From the NCBI RefSeq assembly GCF_051020975.1, contig NW_027478170.1, forward strand, positions 124,001-188,000: 64,000 nucleotides of DNA. Direction: 5' to 3'. The translations under genes and the position numbers were made by a program. This document shows, in pieces, positions 48,686 to 60,910 of the stretch. The notes beneath the pieces were generated by a model. It ran no database searches, was not told the DNA's origin, and saw only the letters and a program-made list of their open reading frames with translations. Numbering within the stretch: position 1 is the first letter of the stretch; every line of letters begins with the position of its first letter. This stretch comes from Osmia lignaria lignaria (taxonomy: Eukaryota > Arthropoda > Insecta > Hymenoptera > Megachilidae).

Positions 48686-51600
48686 TTGCAGATTTATCTC
48701 AAGGGAAGGGCCTGACGGACATATTTCGAGATATTTCTTCTTCTTGTTGTTCTTCTTCTGCACAGCTAAGCTGGAAGTGGCATTTGCAGCTCGCAATAGT
48801 GCAGAGTTATCTCAAAGAAAGGGGCCACGGTGTTTCTGTATCTCTATTATGTTGGTGCGGCTTCGGAACTTTTAAATATCTTGATATATCTCGAGAACTA
48901 CGCATCTGATCAAAAAATATCATAGAACATAAAAAGTAGGAAACTTAATTCTCTACAAAAAAGGTCTCTTAACATTTTGCCATAGCTCGCTTCGTTTCCG
49001 AGATATTTGCAGATTTATCCCAAGGGAAGGGGCCTGACGGACATATTTCGAGATATTTCTTCTTCTTGTTGTTCTTCTTCTGCACAGCTAAACTGGAAGT
49101 GGCATTTGCAGCTCGCAATAGTGCAGAGTTATCTCAAAGAAAGGGGCCACGGTGTTTCTGTATCTCTATTATGTTGGTGCGGCTTCGGAACTTTTAAATA
49201 TCTTGATATATCTCGAGAACTACGCATCTGATCAAAAAATATCATAGAACATAAAAAGTAGGAAACTTAATTCTCTACAAAAAAGGTCTCTTAACATTTT
49301 GCCATAGCTCGCTTCGTTTCCGAGATATTTGCAGATTTATCCCAAGGGAAGGGGCCTGACGGACATATTTCGAGATATTTCTTCTTCTTGTTGTTCTTCC
49401 TCTGCACAGCTAAACTGGAAGTGGCATTTCCAGCTCGCAATAGTGCGGAGTTATCTCAAAGAAAGGGGCCACGGTGTTTCTGTATCTCTACTATGTTGGT
49501 GCGGCTTCGGAACTTTTAAATATCTTGATATATCTCGAGAACTACGCATCTGATCAAAAAATATCATAGAACATAAAAAGTAGGAAACTTAATTCTCTGC
49601 AAAAAAGGTCTCTTAACATTTTGCCATAGCTCGCTTCGTTTCCGAGATATTTGCAGATTTATCTCAAGGGAAGGGGCCTGACGGACATATCTCGAGATAT
49701 TTCTTCTTCTTGTTGTTCTTCTTCTGCACAGCTAAGCTGGAAGTGGCATTTGCGGCTCGCACTAGTGCAGAGTTATCTCAAAGAAAGGGGCCACGGTGTT
49801 TCTGTATCTCCATTATGTTGGTGCGGCTTCGGAACTTTTAAATATCTTGATATATCTCGAGAACTACGCATCTGATCAAAAAATATCATACTACATAAAA
49901 AGTAGGAAACTTAATTCTCTACAAGAAAGGTCTCTAAACATTTTGCCATAGCTCGCTTCGTTTCCGAGATATTTGCAGATTTATCTCAAGGGAAGGGCCT
50001 GACGGACATATTTCGAGATATTTCTTCTTCTTGTTGTTCTTCTTCTGCACAGCTAAGCTGGAAGTGGCATTTGCAGCTCGCAATAGTGCAGAGTTATCAC
50101 AAAGAGAGGGGCCACGGTGTTTCTGTATCTCTATTATGTTGGTGCGGCTTCGGAACTTTTAAATATCTTGATATATCTCGAGAACTACGCATCTGATCAA
50201 AAAATATCATAGAACATAAAAAGTAGGAAACTTAATTCTCTGCAAAAAAGGTCTCTTAACATTTTGCCATAGCTCGCTTCGTTTCCGAGATATTTGCAGA
50301 TTTATCTCAAGGGAAGGGGCCTGACGGACATATCTCGAGATATTTCTTCTTCTTGTTGTTCTTCTTCTGCACAGCTAAGCTGGAAGTGGCATTTGCGGCT
50401 CGCACTAGTGCAGAGTTATCTCAAAGAAAGGGGCCACGGTGTTTCTGTATCTCCATTATGTTGGTGCGGCTTCGGAACTTTTAAATATCTTGATATATCT
50501 CGAGAACTACGCATCTGATCAAAAAATATCATACTACATAAAAAGTAGGAAACTTAATTCTCTACAAAAACGGTCTCTTAACATTTTGCCATAGCTCGCT
50601 TGGTTTCCGAGATATTTGCAGATTTATCTCAAGGGAAGGGGCCTGACGGACATATTTCGAGATATTTCTTCTTCTTGTTGTTCTTCTTCTGCACAGCTAA
50701 GCTGGAAGTGGCATTTGCGGCTCGCACTAGTGCAGAGTTATCTCAAAGAAAGGGGCCACGGTGTTTCTGTATCTCTATTATGTTGGTGCGGCTTCGGAAC
50801 TTTTAAATATCTTGATATATCTCGAGAACTACGCATCTGATCAAAAAATATCATAGAACATAAAAAGTAGGAAACTTAATTCTCTACAAAAAAGGTCTCT
50901 TAACATTTTGCCATAGCTCGCTTTGTTTCCGAGATATTTGCAGATTTATCTCAAGGGAAGGGGCCTGACGGACATATTTCGAGATATTTCTTCTTCTTGT
51001 TGTTCTTCTTCTGCACAGCTAAGCTGGAAGTGGCATTTGCAGCTCGCAATAGTGCAGAGTTATCACAAAGAGAGGGGCCACGGTGTTTCTGTATCTCTAT
51101 TATGTTGGTGCGGCTTCGGAACTTTTAAATATCTTGATATATCTCGAGAACTACGCATCTGATCAAAAAATATCATAGAAGATAATAAGTAGGAAACTTA
51201 ATTCTCTACAAAAAAGGTCTCCTATCATTTTGCCATAGCTCGCTTCGTTTCCGAGATATTTGCAGATTTATCTCAAGGGAAGGGGCCTGGCGGACATATT
51301 TCGAGATATTTCTCCTTCTTGTTGTTCTTCTTCTGCACAGCTAAGCTGGAAGTGGCATTTGCGGCTCGCACTAGTGCAGAGTTATCTCAAAGAAAGGGGC
51401 CACGGTGTTTCTGTATCTCTATTATGTTGGTGCGGCTTCGGAACTTTTAAATATCTCGATATATCTCGAAAACTACGCTTCTGATCAAAAAATATCATAG
51501 AACATAAATTGTAGGAAACATAATTCTCTACAAAAAAGGTCTCATAACATTTTGCCATAGCTCGCTTCGTTTCCGAGATATTTGCAGATTTATCTCAAGG

Positions 51601-53513
51601 GAAGGGGCCTGACGGACATATTTCGAGATATTTCCTCTTCTTGTTGTTCTTCTTCTGCACAGCTAAGCTGGAAGTGGCATTTACAGCTCGCAATAGTGCA
51701 GAGTTATCTCAAAGAAAGGGGCCACGGTGTTTCTGTATCTCTATTATGTTGGTGCGGCTTCGGAACTTGTAAATATCTTGATATATCTCGAGAACTACGC
51801 ATCTGATCAAAAAATATCATAGAACATAAAAAGTAGGAAACTTAATTCTCTACAAAAAAGGTCTCTTAACATTTTGCCATAGCTCGCTTCGTTTCCGAGA
51901 TATTTGCAGCTATATCTCAAGGGAAGGGGCCTGACGGACATATTTCGAGATATTTCTTCTTCTTGTTGTTCTTCTTCTGCACAGCAAAACTGGAAGTGGC
52001 ATTTCCAGCTCGCAATAGTGCAGAGTTATCTCAAAGAAAGGGGCCACGGTGTTTCTGTATCTCTATTATGTTGGTGCGGCTTCGGAACTTTTAAATATCT
52101 TGATATATCTCGAGAACTACGCATCTGATCAGAAAATATCATAGAACATAAAGAGTAGGAAACTTAATTCTCTACAAAAAAGGTCTCTTAACATTTTGCC
52201 ATAGCTCGCTTCGTTTCCGAGATATTTGCAGATATATCTCAAGGGAAGGGGCCTGACGGACATATTTCGAGATATTTCTTCTTCTTGTTGTTCTTCTTCT
52301 GCACAGCAAAACTGGAAGTGGCATTTCCAGCTCGCAATAGTGCAGAGTTATCTCAAAGAAAGGGGCCACGGTGTTTCTGTATCTCTATTATGTTGGTGCG
52401 GCTTCGGAACTTTTAAATATCTTGATATATCTCGAGAACTACGCATCTGATCAAAAAATATCATAGAACATAAAAAGTAGGAAACTTAATTCTCTACAAA
52501 AAAGGTCTCTTAACATCTTGCCATAGCTCGCTTCGTTTCCGAGATATTTGCAGATGTATCCCAAGGGAAGGGGCCTGAGGGACATATTTCGAGATATTTC
52601 TTCTTCTTGTTGTTCTTCTTCTGCACAGCTAAGCTGGAAGTGGCATTTCCAGCTCGCAATAGTGCAGAGTTATCTCAAAGAAAGGGGCCACGGTGTTTCT
52701 GTATCTCTATTATGTTGGTGCGGCTTCGGAACTTTTAAATATCTTGATATATCTCGAGAACTACGCATCTGATCAAAAAATATCATACAACATAAAAAGT
52801 AGGAAACCTAATTCTCTACAAAAAAGGTCTCTTAACATTTTGCCATAGCTCGCTTCGTTTCCGAGATATTTGCAGATTTATCCCAAGGGAAGGGGCCTGA
52901 CGGACATATTTCGAGATATTTCTTCTTCTTGTTGTTCTTCCTCTGCACAGCTAAACTGGAAGTGGCATTTCCAGCTCGCAATAGTGCGGAGTTATCTCAA
53001 AGAAAGGGGCCACGGTGTTTCTGTATCTCTACTATGTTGGTGCGGCTTGGGAACTTTTAAATATCTTGATATATCTCGAGAACTACGCATCTGATCAAAA
53101 AATATCATAGAACATAAAAAGTAGGAAACTTAATTCTCTGCAAAAAAGGTCTCTTAACATTTTGCCATAGCTCGCTTCGTTTCCGAGATATTTGCAGATT
53201 TATCTCAAGGGAAGGGGCCTGACGGACATATCTCGAGACATTTCTTCTTCTTGTTGTTCTTCTTCTGCACAGCTAAGCTGGAAGTGGCATTTGCGGCTCG
53301 CACTAGTGCAGAGTTATCTCAAAGAAAGGGGCCACGGTGTTTCTGTATCTCCATTATGTTGGTGCGGCTTCGGAACTTTTAAATATCTTGATATATCTCG
53401 AGAACTACGCATCTGATCAAAAAATATCATACTACATAAAAAGTAGGAAACTTAATTCTCTACAAGAAAGGTCTGTTAACATTTTGCCATAGCTCGCTTC
53501 GTTTCCGAGATAT

Positions 53514-54800
53514 TTGCAGATTTATCTCAAGGGAAGGGGCCTGACGGACATATCTCGAGATATTTCTTCTTCTTGTTGTTCTTCTTCTGCACAGCTAAGC
53601 TGGAAGTGGCATTTGCGGCTCGCACTAGTGCAGAGTTATCTCAAAGAAAGGGGCCACGGTGTTTCTGTATCTCCATTATGTTGGTGCGGCTTCGGAACTT
53701 TTAAATATCTTGATATATCTCGAGAACTACGCATCTGATCAAAAAATATCATACTACATAAAAAGTAGGAAACTTAATTCTCTACAAAAACGGTCTCTTA
53801 ACATTTTGCCATAGCTCGCTTGGTTTCCGAGATATTTGCAGATTTATCTCAAGGGAAGGGGCCTGACGGACATATTTCGAGATATTTCTTCTTCTTGTTG
53901 TTCTTCTTCTGCACAGCTAAGCTGGAAGTGGCATTTGCGGCTCGCACTAGTGCAGAGTTATCTCAAAGAAAGGGGCCACGGTGTTTCTGTATCTCTATTA
54001 TGTTGGTGCGGCTTCGGAACTTTTAAATATCTTGATATATCTCGAGAACTACGCATCTGATCAAAAAATATCATACTACATAAAAAGTAGGAAACTTAAT
54101 TCTCTACAAGAAAGGTCTCTAAACATTTTGCCATAGCTCGCTTCGTTTCCGAGATATTTGCAGATTTATCTCAAGGGAAGGGCCTGACGGACATATTTCG
54201 AGATATTTCTTCTTCTTGTTGTTCTTCTTCTGCACAGCTAAGCTGGAAGTGGCATTTGCAGCTCGCAATAGTGCAGAGTTATCACAAAGAGAGGGGCCAC
54301 GGTGTTTCTGTATCTCCATTATGTTGGTGCGGCTTCGGAACTTTTAAATATCTTGATATATCTCGAGAACTACGCATCTGATCAAAAAATATCATACTAC
54401 ATAAAAAGTAGGAAACTTAATTCTCTACAAAAACGGTCTCTTAACATTTTGCCATAGCTCGCTTGGTTTCCGAGATATTTGCAGATTTATCTCAAGGGAA
54501 GGGGCCTGACGGACATATTTCGAGATATTTCTTCTTCTTGTTGTTCTTCTTCTGCACAGCTAAGCTGGAAGTGGCATTTGCGGCTCGCACTAGTGCAGAG
54601 TTATCTCAAAGAAAGGGGCCACGGTGTTTCTGTATCTCTATTATGTTGGTGCGGCTTCGGAACTTTTAAATATCTTGATATATCTCGAGAACTACGCATC
54701 TGATCAAAAAATATCATAGAACATAAAAAGTAGGAAACTTAATTCTCTACAAAAAAGGTCTCTTAACATTTTGCCATAGCTCGCTTTGTTTCCGAGATAT
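53514..54800 (+). repeat. Short tandem of GCTTGGTTTCC monomers with a 321-bp spacer
   Basis: Monomers 53836 and 54479 share GCTCGCTTGGTTTCC just upstream of their start and the leader CTACAAAAACGG, and a 321-bp monomer (54158) lies between them (643-bp period). The same GCTTGGTTTCC variant occurs at 50616 and, far away, at 8127. The monomer at 54158 is the only 321-bp copy whose upstream neighbour lacks ATCTCCATT, and it carries ATCTCCATT itself. Confidence 0.7.
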
Positions 54801-56732
54801 TTGCAGATTTATCTCAAGGGAAGGGGCCTGACGGACATATCTCGAGATATTTCTCCTTCTTGTTGTTCTTCTTCTGCACAGCTAAGCTGGAAGTGGCATT
54901 TGCAGCTCGCAATAGTGCAGAGTTATCTCAAAGAAAGGGGCCACGGTGTTTCTGTATCTCTATTATGTTGGTGCGGCTTCGGAACTTTTAAATATCTTGA
55001 TATATCTCGAGAACTACGCATCTGATCAAAAAATATCATAGAAGATAATAAGTAGGAAACTTAATTCTCTACAAAAAAGGTCTCTTAACATTTTGCCATA
55101 GCTCGCTTCGTTTCCGAGATATTTGCAGATTTATCGCAAGGGAAGGGGCCTGACGGACATATTTCGAGATATTTCTCCTTCTTGTTGTTCTTCTTCTGCA
55201 CAGCTAAGCTGGAAGTGGCATTTGCGGCTCGCACTAGTGCAGAGTTATCTCAAAGAAAGGGGCCACGGTGTTTCTGTATCTCTATTATGTTGGTGCGGCT
55301 TCGGAACTTTTAAATATCTCGATATATCTCGAAAACTACGCTTCTGATCAAAAAATATCATAGAACATAAATTGTAGGAAACATAATTCTCTACAAAAAA
55401 CGTCTCTTAACATTTTGCCATAGCTCGCTTCGTTTCCGAGATATTTGCAGATTCAGCTCAAAGGAACGGGCCTGACGGACACATTTCGAGATATTTCTTC
55501 TTCTTGTTGTTCTTCTTCTGCACAGCTAAGCTGGAAGTGGCATTTGCGGCTCGCAATAGTGCAGAGTTATCTCAAAGAAAGGGGCCACGGTGTTTCTGTA
55601 TCTCTATTATGTTGGTGCGGCTTCGGAACTTTTAAATATCTCGATATATCTCGAAAACTACGCTTCTGATCAAAAAATATCATAGAACATAAATTGTAGG
55701 AAACATAATTCTCTACAAAAAAGGTCTCTTAACATTTTGCCATAGCTCGCTTCGTTTCCGAGATATTTGCAGATTTATCTCAAGGGAAGGGGCCTGACGG
55801 ACATATCTCGAGATATTTCTCCTTCTTGTTGTTCTTCTTCTGCACAGCTAAGCTGGAAGTGGCATTTGCAGCTCGCACTAGTGCAGAGTTATCTCAAAGA
55901 AAGGGGCCACGGTGTTTCTGTATATCTATTATGTTGGTGCGGCTTCGGAACTTTTAAATATCTCGATATATCTCGAAAACTACGCTTCTGATCAAAAAAT
56001 ATCATAGAACATAAATTGTAGGAAACATAATTCTCTACAAAAAACATCTCTTAACATTTTGCCATAGCTCGCTTCGTTTCCGAGATATTTGCACATATAT
56101 CTCAAGGGAAGGGGCCTGACGGACATATTTCGAGATATTTCTTCTTCTTGTTGTTCTTCTTCTGCACAGCTAAGCTGGAAGTGGCATTTGCAGCTCGCAA
56201 TAGTGCAGAGTTATCTCAAAGAAAGGGGCCACGGTGTTTCTGTATCTCTATTATGTTGGTGCGGCTTCGGAACTTTTAAATATCTTGATATATCTCGAGA
56301 ACTACGCATCTGATCAAAAAACATCATAGAACATAAAAAGTAGGAAACTTAATTCTCTACAAAAAAGGTCTCTCAACATTTTGCCATAGCTCGCTTTGTT
56401 TCCGAGATATTTGCAGATTTATCTCAAGGGAAGGGGCCTGACGGACATATTTCGAGATATTTCTTCTTCTTGTTGTTCTTCTTCTGCACAGCTAAGCTGG
56501 AAGTGGCATTTGCAGCTCGCACTAGTGCAGAGTTATCTCAAAGAAAGGGGCCACGGTGTTTCTGTATCTCTATTATGTTGGTGCGGCTTCGGAACTTTTA
56601 AATATCTCGATATATCTCGAAAACTACGCTTCTGATCAAAAAATATCATAGAACATAAATCGTAGGAAACATAATTCTCTACAAAAAACGTCTCTTAACA
56701 TTTTGCCATAGCTCGCTTCGTTTCCGAGATAT

Positions 56733-57053
56733 TTGCAGATTCAGCTCAAAGGAACGGGCCTGACGGACATATTTCGAGATATTTCTTCTTCTTGTTGTTC
56801 TTCTTCTGCACAGCTAAGCTGGAAGTGGCATTTGCGGCTCGCAATAGTGCAGAGTTATCTCAAAGAAAGGGGCCACGGTGTTTCTGTATCTCTATTATGT
56901 TGGTGCGGCTTCGGAACTTTTAAATATCTCGATATATCTCGAAAACTACGCTTCTGATCAAAAAATATCATAGAACATAAATTGTAGGAAACATAATTCT
57001 CTACAAAAAAGGTCTCTTAACATTTGCCATAGCTCGCTTCGTTTCCGAGATAT
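56733..57053 (+). repeat. 321-bp monomer by T deletion, unrelated to the G-deletion class
   Basis: The leader to the next copy reads CTTAACATTTGCC (near 57023) with three T in place of four. It therefore differs from the fourteen 321-bp monomers, which lack a G. The same T loss is seen one higher-order unit later near 60880, so it predates that duplication. Confidence 0.9.
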
Positions 57054-60000
57054 TTGCAGATATATCTCAAGGGAAGGGGCCTGACGGACATATTTCGAGA
57101 TATTTCTTCTTCTTGTTGTTCTTCTTCTGCACAGCTAAGCTGGAAGTGGCATTTGCAGCTCGCAATAGTGCAGAGTTATCTCAAAGAAAGGGGCGACGGT
57201 ATTTCTGTATCTCTATTATGTTCGTGCGGCTTCGGAACTTTTAAATATCTTGATATATCTCGAGAACTACGCATCTGATCAAAAAACATCATAGAACATA
57301 AAAAGTAGGAAACTTAATTCTCTACAAAAAAGGTCTCTTAACATTTTGCCATAGCTCGCTTCGTTTCCGAGATATTTGCAGATTTATCTCAAGGGAAGGG
57401 GCCTGACGGACATATTTCGAGATATTTCTTCTTCTTGTTGTTCTTCTTCTGCACAGCTAAACTGGAAGTGGCATTTCCAGCTCGCAATAGTGCAGAGTTG
57501 TCTCAAAGAAAGGGGCCACGGTGTTTCTGTATCTCTATTATGTTGGTGCGGCTTCGGAACATTTAAATATCTCGATATATCTCGAAAACTACGCTTCTGA
57601 TCAAAAAATATCATAGAACATAAATTGTAGGAAACATAATTCTCTACAAAAAAGGTCTCTTAACATTTTGCCATAGCTCGCTTCGTTTCCGAGATATTTG
57701 CAGATTCAGCTCAAAGGAACGGGCCTGACGGACATATTTCGAGATATTTCTTCTTCTTGTTGTTCTTCTTCTGCACAGCTAAGCTGGAAGTGGCATTTGC
57801 GGCTCGCAATAGTGCAGAGTTATCTCAAAGAAAGGGGCCACGGTGTTTCTGTATCTCTATTATGTTGGTGCGGCTTCGGAACTTTTAAATATCTCGATAT
57901 ATCTCGAAAACTACGCTTCAGATCAAAAAATATCATAGAACATAAATTATAGGAAACATAATTCTCTACAAAAAAGGTCTCTCAACATTTTGCCATAGCT
58001 CGCTTCGTTTCCGAGATATTTGCAGATATATCTCAAGGGAAGGGGCCTGACGGACATATTTCGAGATATTTCTTCTTCTTGTTGTTCTTCTTCTGCACAG
58101 CTAAGCTGGAAGTGGCATTTGCAGCTCGCAATAGTGCAGAGTTATCTCAAAGAAAGGGGCCACGGTATTTCTGTATCTCTATTATGTTGGTGCGGCTTCG
58201 GAACTTTTAAATATCTTGATATATCTCGAGAACTACGCATCTGATCAAAAAACATCATAGAACATAAAAAGTAGGAAACTTAATTCTCTACAAAAAAGGT
58301 CTCTTAACATTTTGCCATAGCTCGCTTCGTTTCCGAGATATTTCCAGATTTATCTCAAGGGAAGGGGCCTGACGGACATATTTCGAGATATTTCTTCTTC
58401 TTGTTGTTCTTCTTCTGCACAGCTAAACTGGAAGTGGCATTTCCAGCTCGCAATAGTGCAGAGTTGTCTCAAAGAAAGGGGCCACGGTGTTTCTGTATCT
58501 CTATTATGTTGGTGCGGCTTCGGAACTTTTAAATATCTTGATATATCTCGAGAACTACGCATCTGATCAAAAAATATCATAGAACATAAAAAGTAGGAAA
58601 CTTAATTCTCTACAAATAAAGTCTCTCAACACTTTGCCATAGCTCGCTTCGTTTCCGAGATATTTGCAGATTTATCTCAAGGGAAGGGGCCTGACGGATA
58701 TATTTCGAGATATTTCTTCTTCTTGTTGTTCTTCTTCTGCACAGCTAAGCTGGAAGTGGCATTTGCAGCTCGCAATAGTGCAGAGTTATCTCAAAGAAAG
58801 GGGCCACGGTGTTTCTGTATCTCTATTATGTTGGTGCGGCTTCGGAACTTTTAATTATCTTGATATATCTCGAGAACTACGCATCTGATCAAAAAATATC
58901 ATAGAACATAAAAAGTAGGAAACTTAATTCTCTACAAAAAAGGTCTCTTAACATTTTGCCATAGCTCGCTTCGTTTCCGAGATATTTGCAGATTTATCTC
59001 AAGGGAAGGGGCCTGACAGACATATTTCGAGATATTTCTTCTTGTGGTTCTTCTTCTGCACAGCTAAGCTGGAAGTGGCATTTGCGGCTCGCACTAGTGC
59101 AGAGTTATCTCAAAGAAAGGGGCCACGGTGTTTCTGTATCTCTATTATGTTGGTGCCGCTTCGGAACTTTTAAATATCTCGATATATCTCGAAAACTACG
59201 CTTCTGATCAAAAAATATCATAGAACATAAAAAGTAGGAAACTTAATTCTCTACAAATAAAGTCTCTCAACACTTTGCCATAGCTCGCTTCGTTTCCGAG
59301 ATATTTGCAGATTTATCTCAAGGGAAGGGGCCTGACGGATATATTTCGAGATATTTCTTCTTCTTGTTGTTCTTCTTCTGCACAGCTAAGCTGGAAGTGG
59401 CATTTGCGGCTCGCACTAGTGCAGAGTTATCTCAAAGAAAGGGGCCACGGTGTTTCTGTATCTCTATTATGTTGGTGCGGCTTCGGAACTTTTAAATATC
59501 TCGATATATCTCGAAAACTACGCTTCTGATCAAAAAATATCATAGAACATAAATTGTAGGAAACATAATTCTCTACAAAAAACGTCTCTTAACATTTTGC
59601 CATAGCTCGCTTCGTTTCCGAGATATTTGCAGATTCAGCTCAAAGGAACGGGCCTGACGGACATATTTCGAGATATTTCTTCTTCTTGTTGTTCTTCTTC
59701 TGCACAGCTAAGCTGGAAGTGGCATTTGCGGCTCGCAATAGTGCAGAGTTATCTCAAAGAAAGGGGCCACGGTGTTTCTGGATCTCTATTATGTTGGTGC
59801 GGTTTCGGAACTTTTAAATATCTCGATATATCTCGAAAACTACGGTTCTGATCAAAAAATATCATAGAACATAAATTGTAGGAAACATAATTCTCTACAA
59901 AAAAGGTCTCTTAACATTTTGCCATAGCTCGCTTCGTTTCCGAGATATTTGCAGATATATCTCAAGGGAAGGGGCCTGACAGACATATTTCGAGATATTT

Positions 60001-60701
60001 CTTCTTCTTGTTGTTCTTCTTCTGCACAGCTAAACTGGAAGTGGCATTTCCAGCTCGCAATAGTGCAGAGTTGTCTCAACGAAAGGGGCCACGGTGTTTC
60101 TGTATCTCTATTATGTTGGTGCGGCTTCGGAACTTTTAAATATCTCGATATATCTCGAAAACTACGCTTCTGATCAAAAAATATCATAGAACATAAATTG
60201 TAGGAAACATAATTCTCTACAAAAAACGTCTCTTAACATTTTGCCATAGCTCGCTTCGTTTCCGAGATATTTGCAGATTCAGCTCAAAGGAACGGGCCTG
60301 ACGGACATATTTCGAGATATTTCTTCTTCTTCTTGTTCTTCTTCTGCACAGCTAAGCTGGAAGTGGCATTTGCGGCTCGCAATAGTGCAGAGTTATCTCA
60401 AAGAAAGGGGCCACGGTGTTTCTGTATCTCTATTATGTTGGTGCGGCTTCGGAACTTTTAAATATCTCGATATATCTCGAAAACTACGCTTCTGATCAAA
60501 AAATATCATAGAACATAAAAAGTAGGAAACTTAATTCTCTACAAAAAAGGTCTCTTAACATTTTGCCATAGCTCGCTTCGTTTCCGAGATATTTGCAGAT
60601 TTATCTCAAGGGAAGGGGCCTGACGGACATATTTCGAGATATTTCTTCTTGTTGTTCTTCTTCTGCACAGCTAAGCTGGAAGTGGCATTTGCGGCTCGCA
60701 C
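56845..60701 (+). repeat. Higher-order repeat, 12 monomers (3857 bp), copy 1
   Basis: Monomers 57054, 57376, 57698, 58020, 58342, 58664, 58986 (319 bp), 59305, 59627, 59949, 60271 and 60593 (318 bp) form one unit. It restarts at 60911. Rare markers recur in both copies: GGGGCGACGG and TTCGTGCGG (57054), GGAACATTTAAA (57376), ACGCTTCAGATC (57698), GATATTTCCAGA (58342), TTTTAATTATC (58664), TTCTTGTGGTTC (58986) and CTACGGTTCTG (59627). The match begins just after 56844, where this copy has GCAATAG and the other GCACTAG. Confidence 0.95.
58986..59304 (+). repeat. 319-bp monomer with a shortened triplet tract
   Basis: The tract reads TTTCTTCTTGTGGTTCTTC, one triplet short and with a T to G change. 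CCTGACAGACA and TTGGTGCCGCTTC are further private marks. Its exact duplicate is at 62843-63161 in the second copy of the 12-monomer unit. Confidence 0.92.
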
Positions 60702-60910
60702 TAGTGCAGAGTTATCTCAAAGAAAGGGGCCACGGTGTTTCTGTATCTCTATTATGTTGGTGCGGCTTCGGAACTTTTAAATATCTCGATATATCTCGAA
60801 AACTACGCTTCTGATCAAAAAATATCATAGAACATAAATTGTAGGAAACATAATTCTCTACAAAAAAGGTCTCTTAAGATTTGCCATAGCTCGCTTCGTT
60901 TCCGAGATAT
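60593..60910 (+). repeat. 318-bp monomer, triplet loss plus T deletion
   Basis: The shortest unit in the window. It lacks one TTC in the triplet tract (near 60650) and one T in the leader to the next copy (AAGATTTGCC near 60880). It sits exactly at the junction of the two copies of the 12-monomer repeat. Confidence 0.9.

Noticed and set aside
59852..60187. Minus-strand ATG open frame of 111 codons, with shorter relatives of 76-96 codons
   Set aside because: It spans only satellite sequence, is long merely because this copy lacks a stop found in others, and has no recognisable domain. Other copies of the same DNA truncate it.
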